64,000 nucleotides of DNA, taken from contig WTXD01000050.1 in assembly GCA_022496205.1 (NCBI GenBank), positions 124,001 to 188,000 on the forward strand, read 5' to 3'. Made by a program: the position numbers and the translations under genes. Positions 1 to 11,741 of the stretch are shown piece after piece (position 1 is the first letter of the stretch; each line of letters opens with the position of its first letter). The notes under the pieces were generated by a model that saw nothing but the letters and a program-made list of their open reading frames with translations, ran no database searches and was not told where the DNA came from. Source of the stretch: Gloeopeniophorella convolvens (taxonomy: Eukaryota; Basidiomycota; Agaricomycetes; Russulales).

Positions 1-1
1 G

Positions 2-217
2 GCCAGAGTACGTCTTCAATCTATTTCCAAACCCCATATTGCGAGTGCCGATCTGTTCTATAACCACCATAGGAACCACGGACTACAGTTTGAGAAGCAC
101 AAAGCCGCCTTTGAGGAGGGTAACGAAGAGGGTGGTTCAGTACCTACACCTACCGACGAGGAGAAGGTCCTTGGGTCATCCGAGACGCGTTCGGTGGAGA
201 CGAACGAAAAGTCTTGA
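2..217 (+). CDS. C-terminal end of an unidentified protein (partial)
   Basis: An open frame enters from the left edge at base 2 and ends at TGA 215-217, leaving 71 residues. The tail is hydrophilic: a His/Asn-rich patch (YNHHRNHG) is followed by an acidic Glu/Ser/Thr-rich end, as in a disordered cytoplasmic C-terminus. The ORF beginning at base 39 in another frame has poor, Arg-rich composition and looks like its shadow. I do not recognise the family. The real gene lies to the left of the window, and nothing here shows its function. Confidence 0.45.
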   Translation, partial: ARVRLQSISKPHIASADLFYNHHRNHGLQFEKHKAAFEEGNEEGGSVPTPTDEEKVLGSSETRSVETNEKS

Positions 218-849
218 TTCTCATTAGCAGCACGTAGGCATGACACGTAGACCGTCGGGTTACGCTTCGCTATCTTACATGTGTTTTACGTCTTGGAGAG
301 GTGTACGATAGGTTTTATTCCGTATTTTTGACCGATGAGTGTTACGACCCTACATTGGTACCTAATACATCGCGCACAACAGACCGCTTGATACAGTTCG
401 CGCATGCTTCCGCGCCACCGAGTAAGAGTCACAACTTGATACTGGAGTTGAAGAAACCCTAGATACCCGGGACTGCTGCCACTGATGCAGTCCTGGACTG
501 CGGCGCACACTTCATGACTGCTCCGCCGACAGATAGCCCGGGATATGACGATGACGATTTTTTTTGGATTCTGGATCAAATGCAGGTGTGAACTCAAGTC
601 ACGTCTGTCCAGTGAATGTGCTCGCTATAGGGCGCCGCAGAGTCGTTCTGTTACTTTTTCAGTCCAAGAAGCCGAAGTCGATTGAGCTTATCTGCAATAC
701 ACCTATCCTCCAACAACGTATACTGTCCGATAATAAGTAGGGCAATAATCCCTGGTCCAGGCTATCTGCAATTCATCCGGCTGTGGAAACATGGATATAT
801 CTCTGACGAGGTAGAAGCCGATCCAAGTTGCAGGACTTTAGCATATCCA
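218..849. other. Intergenic stretch, no gene seen
   Basis: Both strands hold only short ORFs of unconvincing composition (for example 286-597 minus and 682-906 plus). The stretch presumably contains the 3' end of the left-hand gene. It ends at the CCA target duplication of the small transposon that follows. Confidence 0.5.
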
Positions 850-1139
850 CACTGCCCGCACGCCAGAATACTTACCGGGAAAAACCCGTGGGAATCGCCG
901 GAATAGCTGCTTCATATGCATACGGAAATCTGCTGGGCAGGGAGCCGTCCTGGAGTCTAAAACTTTTCACAACGTGACCTGTTTTGAGCTATGGATTTAA
1001 AATCTTGACGGCTTTTTTGCACTAAATTTAAACTTTTTTCATAGGATCCTTCCTAAGTATGTATTGTAACCGGATGAGTCAGCCGCGCCAACGATTTTCA
1101 CGGGTTTTTTCCGGTAGGTATTCTGGCGTGCGGGCAGTG
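850..1139. mobile_element. CACTG-type MITE (non-autonomous CACTA-like element)
   Basis: This 290-bp element begins CACTGCCCGCACGCC and ends with the reverse complement. The terminal inverted repeats match for about 40 bp with only a few differences, and a looser match extends to about 65 bp (850-915 against 1075-1139). The direct flanks are CCA at 847-849 and CCA at 1140-1142, a 3-bp target duplication. CACTA/CACTG termini with a 2-3 bp duplication are the hallmark of the CACTA (EnSpm) superfamily. There is no coding capacity, so it must have been moved in trans. It lies about 140 bp upstream of the kinesin start codon, inside the probable promoter region. Confidence 0.8.
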
Positions 1140-1281
1140 CCATCGGATCTGCCAGACGCGATCACGTGATTAGCTCGCGTGCCGGGGTTTCCCACGGTTG
1201 ATCTGACCGGGCGCCGAGCGGCGAACGCAGCGCCGACTCCGAGAGTTGGAGACAGACTGGACGCAGTCTAAACCGACTACC

Positions 1282-4056
1282 ATGGCTTCAATATCTTCCA
1301 AAAGCTCATCCGAATCATCAACGGCGAAGCGACTCTTACGTCCAAGTTCTCTATTCACTCCCAGGCGCATCCTCGCCTCCTCGACCTCGTCGGAGCCTTC
1401 GCGCGCAGCTACACCAATCAATGCTCTATCGTCTGCCAAGAAGTTTAAAGCAGCACTCTCATCGGAGGCACGCACACGGACAAAGGTACAAACCAAACCA
1501 CCAGCTCTTCCCTCCGCACCCGGGACCCCGACCAAACGGCCACCGTCAAGACCAAGAACTCCAGGCACACCACGGCAGGGAGAGGACGATCCATACCGGG
1601 ATGATCGCAGCGAAATGGATGTCAGCAGGGTAGATCCGGAAGAAGTCCTTGTAGACTGGGAAACCGTTGACGCTGCTGATATCTCTGGTGAAGTGGACGA
1701 AAATCTCCTCCGCGTCAACACAAACAGCCAGAAAGACGATAAAGTCCTTGTTTCTATCCGCGTGCGCCCTTCGGACGCAGCATCGGCATGGGAAACCGAA
1801 ATAAATGCCAAAGCAATCAAACTCCTTTCCCAGCATCACCGCAGCACGACGACTGGGCCTCCTGTCTTCCACTTCGACGAGATCTTAAGTGGCTCGGATA
1901 ACAAGTCGGTCTACAACGCAGTCGCGCGGAATCATGTATGCGCGGCCATGGACGGATATAATGCTGTCGTCTTTGCATACGGCCAAACGGCCAGTGGTAA
2001 AACTTTCACATTGGTACGCCGCCTCAATCAGCACCCCTATTCTGCTGATATAGTATTGTGCATAGTCTGGAGACGATGAGCAACCCGGAATCATTCCACG
2101 CGCGATGAAGGACGTCTTCGCGTGTATCCGGCGTACGCCTTCACGCGAATATCTCTTGCGTTGCTCATACCTTGAGATTTACAACGAGACGATATTCGAC
2201 CTGCTTGCACCGTCTTCCGCGCCCGCTGTGCAGCTGCAGGGCAGCGGTGCGAACGTGTGGCTCGCACCGCTGCGTGAAGAGGTTGTTACGAGCCTTGCGG
2301 GCGTGCGGGAGGTCATTGCACGCGGATGGGCTGCGCGCCGTACCGCCAGTACGGACTGGAACGACCGGAGTAGCCGTAGCCACAGCGTCTTCCGCGTTGT
2401 GATCGAGAGCCGCGAGCGTGGGGACACCAGTGGCGGCCGCCAAACACCCGGCGGCATACCATCGCGTCCACCCACACCTGGCGGACCACGTCTGCAGTCG
2501 ATCGGAGGCAGAAGCGTCCAAACGAGCGTGTTGAGCCTGATTGACCTGGCCGGGTCTGAAAAGGCGACTTCAGACAAGGAGCGTACACGAGAGGGAAAAT
2601 TCATTAACACGAGGTTCGTTCTGACCCTTAGTACGCGGACTTCGACTTACATCAGTCTCTAGCTTGCTTACCCTTGGGAGCGTCATTGGTACTCTTGCTG
2701 AGAATGCTTCCAAGGGGAAGAAGTATGTGATGCGCTTCCTTGCTATAATCATTTACTGATGCACGTTTCAGCGACCACGTACCGTTCCGAAATTCCAAGC
2801 TCACCCGCATGCTGCAACCATCCCTCTCGGGAGACGCACGGATTTCGGTCATCTGCACGCTCAACCCGGACATCAATGCCGTATCAGAGACAACGAGCAC
2901 CCTACTTTTTGCTCAACGGATCAAGAAAGTACAGCTGAATGCGAAGAAGAGGGAAATAGTAGATACGGACGCGCTGCTCGAACGGTACCGGCAGGAGATT
3001 GAGGAGCTCAAGAAGCGCCTTGTGGAGAAGGAGAAAGACGCGGAGGCGCCAGGGAAGACCCGCCGCCTTTCTGCTCGCGAGGAAAGCCTGATCTACTTCA
3101 CGTTACGGAGAATATTGACATGCGATGCAGCAACTGGACGAGAGCAAAGCGATGAGAGACCTCAACGCGCGCATCAAGCAGCTCACAAACCTCATCTTGA
3201 CGAGCCAGACTGTCGACGAGAACCGCGGGGACGAGTCGCGCCCTGCGAGTCCCTCCAAGGTCGACTTCGACATGACGCCATACCAGGTATGCTACTCGTA
3301 GTCCCTCCATTGCTCTTGCTATTCAACTTACCCGTGCTGTCGTAGCTCCAACAAGAGCTCCTCACCGCTCGACGCGCGATAGATTCGCAGGCGACGCAGA
3401 TCCTTGCTCTCGAAGCTGCGCTGCAGGCCCGACCCGCACTACCGCCGGACGCACCCGAAGACGACAAAGACCGCCTGCTTGCGGACCAGGCGCGCAGCAT
3501 CCGCGAGCTTGAGATAGTAGTGAAGGGCTACGAAGACAACCTCGGGGCGCCGCTGCGTGCGGTCCGCGAAGATGTTGAGCGGGAGTGGGGTGCGAAGCTC
3601 ACAGCCGAAGAAGCAAAGCGCAAAGAGGCGGATGCGTTCGCTGAAGAGCTCGCACGCGCACTGGAGCGCGAGAAGCGCGCACGCCAGCAGCTCGAGGGCG
3701 AGCGCCGCGCGCTCGCCGCATTTGTCACCAAATTCGACTCCCTCACCGCAAGCCTCGGCACCAGCACGGCCTCGGTCGGCGCGCGTGGCGCGTCGCAGCT
3801 CGGCACGATGCGGCTCCCACCGATCGTTGAGTCGCCCGTACGCATGGACCTTCGCCCAGAGCCGAGCTTGCTCGACGAGAGATGGGATGCCGTTGGACTC
3901 GACGAGGACAGCTTCGAGGCGGAGCGCGGGGGCAGCCCTCGCGCGAAGCGCGCGCCAAGCAGTCCAGGAGCGAAGCGTACCCCTAGCAGTCCAGGCAAGC
4001 GCGTCGAAAGCCCTACGCGAGGCATCCTGGGCGATAAGGAGAACTTGCCCGCGTGA
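1282..4056 (+). CDS. Kinesin motor protein (possibly kinesin-7/CENP-E-like)
   Basis: ATP-driven microtubule motor of 838 residues. Exons: 1282-2013, 2066-2613, 2663-2722, 2772-3081, 3131-3286, 3346-4056. An ATG in good context (ACCATGG) was chosen over the upstream TTG-initiated frame. The Ser/Pro-rich N-terminal extension (about 150 residues) precedes the motor, which starts near IRVRPSD. It holds the P-loop GQTASGKT (residues 234-241), switch I NDRSSRSHS, switch II DLAGSEK and HVPFRNSKLTRML. Then come a neck, coiled-coil stretches rich in Glu/Lys/Arg, and a Ser/Pro tail with repeated SSPGAKR-like phosphosites ending near GDKENLPA. Intron 4 (3082-3130) would start with GA instead of GT, yet its removal is needed for a continuous coiled coil. 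The N-terminal motor with a Ser/Pro tail suggests kinesin-7, which is inference; the kinesin call itself is firm. Confidence 0.93.
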
Positions 4057-4362
4057 GCCACCCTGTACATGGTGTTTGATTTTGTGTATGCTTAAGCGGC
4101 TGGGGGATGTGATCTGAGTTGATACATATGTTGTGGAGCTGTCTGTTACGCATGTTACGCTATCCCTCGCTATCCTAGGAACGACTCGGACATTGTGTAT
4201 TGTACGAATTCTCGATATTCACCATATTCAATACCCCGTGCATTGCCTAACCGTCAAAGAAGCCGCATGAAACCATATTATTGAATTGCGAACGATCTAG
4301 CATTGACGAAACGATTAAGATCACGACTGGCATAGCAAAGCGATGACACAAAGAAAGCACTC
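4057..4362. other. Convergent 3' intergenic region
   Basis: About 300 bp between the kinesin stop codon and the stop codon of the minus-strand Dsc3-like gene. Only untranslated sequence is expected, and no other signal was found. Confidence 0.5.
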
Positions 4363-5514
4363 CTACAGCGAACCCCAGAGGTATCGCCACACCCCAAATA
4401 TGACATTCACGATAAAGCCCACAACAATACCCATTTGCATGCGCCGTCTGCCAGCGATGCAACATCCTATGAGCTCTTTTTTGCGAAGTAGTGAGGATAT
4501 GCTTACGAGAAAACGGCGCTCTCCGGCGTCTCGAGAGCGTGCCCGCTCTCCCAGAAGGCAGCGGGCTTCTGCGCATGAAAGAAAAAAAATGGGAACAGTG
4601 GAAAAAAGAAGCCAATGATGATGCCGTTGAGCACTGCGCGCGCACGCGCCTCGCTATCCGGCGAGCCGCCGCCTGCCGCCCCGTTGCCATTGCCGAGCGC
4701 GTCAATCCATTGCTCTTCCAACGCGCGCGCATGCTCCTCGTCTATCTGGACGTTAAAAGAGGGACGAAAGGGAAATTGGAAAACGTACACTCTTCATCGG
4801 ATGGAAACTCAGCTGTTGAAATATAGTCTGCTGCCGAGCGCGAGTGGAACTGCCGCCGGAAATTCAGGATGTCCTCCTCCGAGAAACCTGCAGCAGTGAG
4901 ACGGTCAAAGCCGCGCAGAGGTTTGATCTGCGCCTCCTGAGATGCACAGAGTTGTCAGCCTATAGGCCCGGCTTCAAACGGACAAAGGTAAACGCACTTG
5001 CGGTTGGGCCTCCCCTTCCTCCTCTCCCTCGGAGAGCTGCGCGCCGACCGAGCAATGTAACCAGGGTACAGAGCCAAACCCTCCCGGAGTTGTCGTAGTA
5101 GGGGATAGAAGTGGATCTGTCTCATCCTTGTCCTTATCCTTGGCCGCGGCGCGCCGCTGGCGTTCTTCGAGAGAGCTCAGCCATAGAGCCAGTTCCGTCC
5201 CGTCAGCCAACAGCCGGCCGGAATGGATTAGACGCAGACGGCGGCGCTGCAATTGTGGGCGCGCCTCTCGTATCTGGTCATGCAGAGATGTCAATTCGTG
5301 AGGTGCGCGCATGTGTGAGCATGCGTACCTTTGCCTTCACATCGCGCACTGCATCATGTTCTCCGACCTGCAGGACAAGGTCTTCGACACCCTCGGTGAA
5401 TCGCACCATCAGTTCACGTGGAGGCCGTGGCCCACTGCGCTCAGGTGGATCTTCGGTTACGGGGTCGGCGCGCTGTTTGCCTTTGGCCTTTTCGCTGAGA
5501 GATTTCGACATCAT
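4363..5514 (-). CDS. dsc3: Dsc E3 ubiquitin ligase subunit 3-like protein (DUF2407)
   Basis: Predicted 309-residue membrane protein. Exons on the minus strand: 5514-5329, 5273-4998, 4936-4789, 4741-4507, 4447-4363. The N-terminus has the frequent basidiomycete start MSKSLSEKAKGKQRADP, then a ubiquitin-like fold (LMVRFTEGVEDLVL; RRRLRLIHSGRLLADGTEL). A low-complexity linker leads to the DUF2407 C-terminal block GFDRLTAAGFSEEDI, with an ARALEEQWID motif. Two hydrophobic segments follow, rich in Phe and Ile/Val, the last ending IVVGFIVNVIFGVWRYLWGSL. In fission yeast, Dsc3 belongs to the Golgi Dsc complex that ubiquitinates SREBP precursors. All five exons join in frame. Two adjacent ATGs compete for the start, and a further in-frame ATG lies at 5559. 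Confidence 0.85.
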
Positions 5515-5893
5515 CGCCTCTGTCAACTCTGTCGAAGTCAGTCCGAGTCTCACTGGCACAACGCCGCGGACCCTAGGGCGTGGTTACACAATCACGTGAT
5601 TACAGCGACTCAGATCACCTCATTAGATCGAGGACCAAGATCCGAGGCGGGTTTCTCTCTAATCATTATGATCACAAACTTCCTCATGCTCTCTTACAAT
5701 AATTGTACAAAAATGGACGAGGTACGCTACGTATCTCAGCGAGAGCGACCCCCATAGCACAGCGACAGCGACTACAAGTTTTCTACGGTAGACTAAGCCC
5801 CCTCTCGCTTTGAATTGGTCTCGCGAGATCATTGGTCAAGTTCAAGAACCGTACGAAGAGTCTGCATGGGCGATAACCGTAAGCAATATCCGG
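5515..5893. other. Intergenic region upstream of dsc3-like gene
   Basis: It lies between two minus-strand genes and holds the presumed promoter of the Dsc3-like gene and the 3' end of its neighbour. ORF 5311-5757 plus overlaps the first dsc3 exon antisense and is regarded as a shadow. Confidence 0.4.
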
Positions 5894-6583
5894 CTAGGCT
5901 GGGAGATTTCCGAGTAGCTCACAATAGTCGTAAACCAGACGAGCTTGAACGACTTTTCCACCGGGCTTTTCAGTGAACTTGATGAGTCGTACGTAGCGCT
6001 TTTCCTCTTGAACATCTTGGAAGCCCCAGACCTACTCATACTCGGTCAGTTCTGATATGTAGACTCGCAAGGCAACACACCTCGTCCGACGTCCAGCTAT
6101 ACCTACTCTTCGGGGTGTCACTCTGGATCAAAGAATTGATGGCGCCATGTTCGTGCGTATCAGGTCGCCAGCCTGTCTTCAGGAACTCATCCGGGATGTC
6201 CTCAGGCCTTATCCTTCGCGATTTACCAACGACCGCGCCAAAAACCCAATCGGAGTGTTCACGATCTGTATAGTCCAGAATACGATTCTCAGACGTCCCA
6301 GGGATACCTCCAGTGAGCGTCTGCTCTGAGTCGATGTGCTCCACGTCATTCTCGTCTTTGTAGTGCTTGACGTAGAGAGTAATGGTGGCGTAACTGATAG
6401 CCGTTCGATTGACCCAGCTAACGCCTTGCATGGCCAAGATGTTATCGATATCATCGCTAAGCGTCTTGTTCTGTAATTTCATTCCAAATGAGGCTGACGG
6501 CGGGACCAAAGAAGCATCACAGATCTGACCATAACATAGACGGCGCTGACGTCCAACGTTGTCTTTTCTGCTGGCGCGGCCAT
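5894..6583 (-). CDS. Small conserved fungal protein of unknown function
   Basis: 193 residues in three exons (6583-6530, 6470-6081, 6031-5894), all joined at phase 0. The start MAAPAEKTTLDVSAVYVM fits the family pattern TTLDxSGxxxMNKSLSDDxD. Recognisable blocks are NKTLSDDIDNILAMQGVSW, ATITLYVKHYKDENDVEHID, QTLTGGIPGTSENRILDY, DEFLKTGW and ARLVYDYCELL at the end. I recall close relatives throughout asco- and basidiomycetes as uncharacterised proteins. The alternating hydrophobic strands would suit a small beta-barrel (lipocalin-like) fold, but that is inference. There is no signal peptide or membrane segment. It shares a 1.4-kb divergent upstream region with egt1; nothing ties it functionally to that gene. 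Confidence 0.82.
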
Positions 6584-7992
6584 TGCGAGACGATCTGTCG
6601 AGGGAGGAAGCTGCACGAGAGGCAGGGGCCAGAGGTAAGGTGGCGTTGTCCCGCAGCGCCCGGGCGGGGCTCGGTGCTAAAAGTGGGTCTCCTGGGTGGG
6701 CGTCAATTCGGCGGCCTTAATGACACCATGCCCGTATGCACGAATGAGCTCCGAATCCGGTACAATATACATACTTATATATAGTAAATTCGGGCTCATC
6801 GTCCTCCTGGTAGCCTTGTTCGAATCCGGAGCGAGCTCTCCAGGAGATGCAAGATTGCGGGAGCAGTCGTCCGAGTTCCCGCTCGTTTCCGGGCCCACTC
6901 AGGACGCGGGACCGCGGGACCTGGGGACACGCTTTTCTTAATTTGAGTCTGACAAAGACAGGTCATTGCAGACTGATGGGTCGGTGATGGGCCCCCTGCA
7001 GCAGTCCCCCATACGTTTTCGCGACCTGCAGCACGTATATGTCTACGATGATCCACCCCTTTGGATGTGCTGGGGGGCGCAGGTATCACGCAACTCCTCG
7101 TGACGAGATGCTCGTGCTGGTGGGCGCGTCGCCAGTGCGATTGCGCGTGGATTGCGCAATCGCAACTCGGGAACATATAAGGTTGCGTAGTGCACGAGCG
7201 TGCTCGTCTTTCCCTATCCCCGACCGCGCGAGGTCCGCTATTGATACTTGAAGGCGCTCTCTCCCGCGTTTCCAATTCGTTTCGATGCGCTGCGCAGAGC
7301 ATTCCCTGTCGTCCATCGCAGCTACCGACTTGGAACGCGGCTCATGGGCGTCCCGTCGGCCTCCCCAGCTCCCCCGCTTGCCGCATTCATCACGCCTCAG
7401 GGTCTTCGCTTCATTGTCAGCTGAGTGATATGAGCACCTGTATGTGACGTTTGTCCTGGATGATGTAGTCTTTGGGGTCCTGCCGTGGGATGCTTCTAGG
7501 CATGAACCCTTCCAGGCTACCTGTGACTCCGAAGGCGTGGGCTCACAGACATCTCGCTTGTTCCGAGCACCCACACGTGCTGTTGGGATATGAGGGACTA
7601 TCCCTCTTCGTCATACAGTACCACCGTGTGCCCGGTGCAGCGCACCAAGTCGCGTAATAGGGTTTTCCGTCATTGTCGCCTGACTGTACGGACGAGCGCC
7701 AGCTTTCCCAAACGATACTCCTTGTTCTGATGAGCACCCTTTCTTGGGGCCTCGGTGTCGTACAAGCTTTAGCATCTAGGTAACAATGGAGCTTGGTTTG
7801 CACCCGTTAACCCTTGCAATTCGGAATTCACCCATCCAGTCTCAGTCAGCTGGTTTCTCGTCGGCCGGCTCGGCGCTTAGTCACGGATCTCAAGGTGCTC
7901 CCAGTGCACTAGCCGGTCAGACCGCCACCTTATATACGGCCAGAACTTTCCTGGCCTCATCGCCTCCACAGCTGCCAGTGCTCTAGACTGTC
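6584..7992. other. Divergent intergenic region between the small conserved gene and egt1
   Basis: About 1.4 kb without convincing coding sequence; the ORFs here (6796-7302, 7086-7574 and others) have frame-shadow composition. It should contain both promoters. A TATATATA-rich stretch lies near 6770-6785, and a TATA motif precedes egt1. Confidence 0.45.
7931..7936 (+). promoter_or_regulatory. TATA-like element upstream of egt1
   Basis: TATATA sits 57 nt before the egt1 ATG. This is a plausible TATA-box distance if the 5' leader is short. No transcript evidence is available. Confidence 0.35.
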
Positions 7993-10900
7993 ATGTCTAC
8001 GCGCATTGTCGACGTACGCCTGAGCGACAAGACTCCCAATGGCGAGGCCGGCATTCGAAGCGAAATAATTCGCGGCCTTTCCCTACCTGTGGGCCAGAAG
8101 ACGCTCCCGACGTTGCTGCTATACGACGAGGAAGGCCTCCGCATCTATGACGATATCACAACCCACGCCGATGAATACTATCTTTTCCCCGCTGAAGAGA
8201 ACATCCTGAAGAATCACGCCGAGGACATTGTCCGGATCATGCATACTCTGGCCCACGAAGCTGGAGAGCAGCGTCCAAATTCCGAGAGTATTGTCCTCGA
8301 GCTTGGCGCGGGGTGAGTACCTACTTTTATCCTGTCACCGCAGTTTCCATCGCCAGTTCCGCTCCACTGTGTTCATCCGTGTCCATCTCTCGGGATTCGG
8401 CATTATCGTTTCCTTTTTGGGGTGCATCCTCCACCTGCGTAATCCCCGTTTCGCGGTGCCGTCATCGCACATCCTGCTGTCCCTAAGCGGTATCCTCCGC
8501 GCGAAAGCGCAGCCTGTTTTCTCATGGGGAGTACCCAGGAGTCTCGCCCGGATCTTGAACATCACTTATCTTCTATCGTTTTACCTCCAATTGGCGCTGA
8601 TTATACTATTTCTGATATAAAGTGCTTTGCGCAAAACGGCGCACATCCTCTCCGCCCTTTCCAAGATAGTACCAGAGAAAATGTCTCCTGCTCCCATCAC
8701 CTACTACGCCCTCGATCTCGAACAACGCGAGTTGGAGCGTACGCTCGACGAACTCGCTGAATCTCAGATTGGCCCCGAGATGGCCGGCAAAGTCGACGCG
8801 CGGGGCCTCTGGGGCACGTTTGAAGGTGGACTCAAGTTTGCCCAAGAAGGCGGCCTGCGAGGACGTGAGGGTGCTGCTGCGGCTGCCGATCGTATACGCT
8901 CGCTGAGCGCCGATAGCGCGAGGTCGCGCTCGTCGGCCTCGGCATCAGAGCGTGATTCAGTTGAGACACCGCCCTCAACACCCGACGCGGCATCCCCCGA
9001 TACACCGCTGCACATCTTGTTCCTGGGCTCTTCACTCGGGAACTTCAGCCGTGGCGCAGATTCTGCGTTCCTCCAAGCGCTCCCGCTGCGCGCGGGTAAA
9101 GGCGACACGCTGCTCCTCGGGCTCGACCACGGCACGGATGGCCCGCGCATTGAGGCCGCATACAATGATCGTGCCGGCGTCACGCGGCGCTTCATTCTCA
9201 ATGGACTGAAGGGCGCAGGCCGTGCGCTGGGCGACGAAGGCTTATTTGCGCCCAACAAGTGGGAGTACGTAGGCCGCTACAACAAGCAGGAACGTGAGTT
9301 GCCCCTTTTGGCCGGCGCGATGGCGCCATCGCGCCACGTTCTTGCGCAAGGTGGCTGAGTCGCTGACCATCCTACTTTGGGCGCATTATTTGGACATAGG
9401 CCGCCATGAGGCGTACTACCGCTCACGCGCCGCGCAGACGGTGCGTGACCCGCAGACACGACAAGAGCTCTCGTTCCTTGCGGATGAGCTTGTCCGTGTC
9501 GAAGTGTCGTACAAGGTTCGTTCTCAACCTTTGACACGCGCGCCAGCGCTGACATATGCCATTCCGTGCCTCAGTACACTGAGGAAGACGCACACCGCCT
9601 CTTCACCGACTCGAACCTGCGCCCATTGGGACGCTGGACCGATGCCGACTCGGGGTACTCTCTCTGGCTTCTCGAACGTCCGCCATTCAGCTTCCCATTG
9701 CTGCGCTCTCCCGCTTCGGCACTGTCCAACACGCCGTTCGGCGTGCCTTCGCTCCAGGACTTCCAGGACATGTGGGCCGCATGGGACTTTGTCACAAGGA
9801 AGATGATACCGGATTCGATGCTATTTCAGAAACCCATCGATCTCAGGCATATCTGCCTGTTCTATACCGGTCATATTCCGACGTTCCTTGACATACATCT
9901 GTCGAGGCTTTTGGGCGAGCCGAACACTGAACCTGCCCACTTCAAAGTGAGTTTAATTAAGACATTGTCGCGACAACGTCACTGACTCACACCGCAGTAT
10001 ATCTTTGAACGTGGTATCGACCCCAACGTCGATGATCCTAATGAATGCCATGTGGGTCATTACGATCCAATCACCCTACTCGTACTTATTTGCACGCACA
10101 GCCGCACTCTGAAGTTCCGCAGAACGACGAAGATTGGCCATCTCTTGAAATTATTCTCGGATTTCAGAAGCGCGTGCGTGCACGTCTGTCGAACCTGTAC
10201 TCCGATTTGGAGTCTGGTCGTCGCACGTTGACCCGTAAGGTGGCACGTGTGCTCTTCATGACCCTCGAGCATGAGGGGTTCCATGCGGAGGTGAGAGTAC
10301 CCCTGATATTCCTATTCTCCGCTGGGCTGAAATAAAACCACAGACGCTTCTCTACATGCTTCTCCAGCGCGCAGGCACAGGCACGATCCCACCTTCTACT
10401 GGTGGTTTCGCCACTCCTGCTTGGGAGTCGCTCGCCGAAGCCTGGGATTCTGCTCCAATTCCCACCAAACGTACCGTCACGTTGGGCCCTGCTACCATCG
10501 AGCTTGGCCATGATGACTCCGAGGGTGATGATGCGTCTGTTGACGTGAAGGACCACAAATTCGGATGGGACAATGAGCATCCGCTCCGCAAGGTTGATGT
10601 TGGCGAGTTCCGTATCGAATGGCGTCCGATCACCAACGGCCAGTTCTACCAATTTTGGAAGGAGTCTGAAGGCAAAGTGTCGATGCCCAAGTCGTGGGTG
10701 ATGGAGAGCGGGAATGTCTTTGTCAGTGATCCCATGGGTTGCCATGACTGTGGCATGCTTTACTGATTACTGCCGTGTAGGTCCGCACGTTGCATGGACC
10801 AGTTCCTTTGAAGATTGCCCATCTTTGGCCCGTCATCGCTGACTACAACAGCCTCTCGACGTATGCGAGCGTCCAAGGTGGGCGCTTGCCCACTGAACCG

Positions 10901-11375
10901 GAGCTCCGACTCTTCTATGACAAGTTCGAGTGCGGTTACGAGGGCGGCCGCAACATCGGGTTCCGCAACTGGCACCCCGTGCCGTGAGTACCAGGACTCT
11001 CCTCTTGACGAGAGACGGTTATCTGATGTACTGGTTGCATACAGCTCGACGACGGGCACCCCAAGTGGGGAGAGGGGGCACAACGGTGGGGTATGGGAGT
11101 GGACGTCGACTGTGTTCGACAAATACGAAGGCTTCGAGTCGTCTGCCTTATACCCTGGGTACTCGATGGACTTTTTCGACACCCACCACAACGTTGTGGT
11201 GCGTATCCCGGTTAATCTTCGTTATATCATGGTCTCACTGTCCACGATCTAGATGGGTGGGTCGTACGCGACGATCCCACGTCTGGCGGAGCGCCGTACG
11301 GTGCGCAACTACTATCAGCGTAACTACCCGTACGCCTGGGCTGGTGCTCGCATTGTCTATGACGCAGAAAAGTAA
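7993..11375 (+). CDS. egt1: Ergothioneine biosynthesis protein Egt1 (methyltransferase plus sulfoxide synthase)
   Basis: Bifunctional 859-residue enzyme that trimethylates histidine to hercynine with SAM and then makes hercynylcysteine sulfoxide. Exons: 7993-8312, 8623-9293, 9400-9515, 9575-9946, 9998-10051, 10102-10290, 10344-10721, 10781-10983, 11045-11198, 11253-11375; all phases agree. The N-terminal EgtD-like half holds the SAM motif LELGAG split by intron 1, plus ILFLGSSLGNF. The middle DinB-like part carries iron-ligand candidates RHICLFYTGH (about residue 460) and HEGFHAE (about 568). The C-terminal FGE-sulfatase-like half (about 640-855) has GRLPTEPELR, GFRNWHPVP, GGVWEWTST and MGGSYATIP. 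Length agrees with other fungal Egt1 proteins. Intron 1 is 310 nt, far longer than the others. A variable Ser/Ala-rich insert lies inside the methyltransferase region. Confidence 0.95.
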
Positions 11376-11741
11376 AGCCGCTATGAAGATGCAGCAGCGG
11401 GAATATAAATCTCGGAAAGAGACGAAGTATCGCCTTGTGTCTGTATGAAACCCACGATTGCTCTACCTTTGCTTGTAAACAATAGCCTTAGCCCGGCGGG
11501 TGTATGAATACGGTGGTTGGTTAGCATCATTTGAGGGAGTCAGCGCCCGAACATACACTCATGAGCAGTCTTGCGAACGTGTGATCTAGGGCGCGAAAGC
11601 ACATGGAAGGACTCCACATGTAGATGCCAACTCTGATTGTCAGGTTGAAGACGTGAGAAAGATCGACCCGCGATGCACTGTCGATGCCGTACCTCTTCTA
11701 TCTCCGCTCCACACCGAGCATGCATCATCCATTCCATCATC
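11376..11741. other. Intergenic region between egt1 and the gelsolin gene
   Basis: 366 bp between two plus-strand genes, holding the egt1 3' end and the gelsolin promoter. No further signal seen. Confidence 0.4.

Noticed and set aside
1170..1820. 216-residue minus-strand ORF
   Set aside because: It lies antisense to kinesin exon 1 and has Arg/Ser-rich shadow composition.
6826..6836. GTTCGAATCC, a tRNA T-loop-like word
   Set aside because: The bases on either side do not form a T stem, and no acceptor, D-arm or anticodon arm can be built around it.
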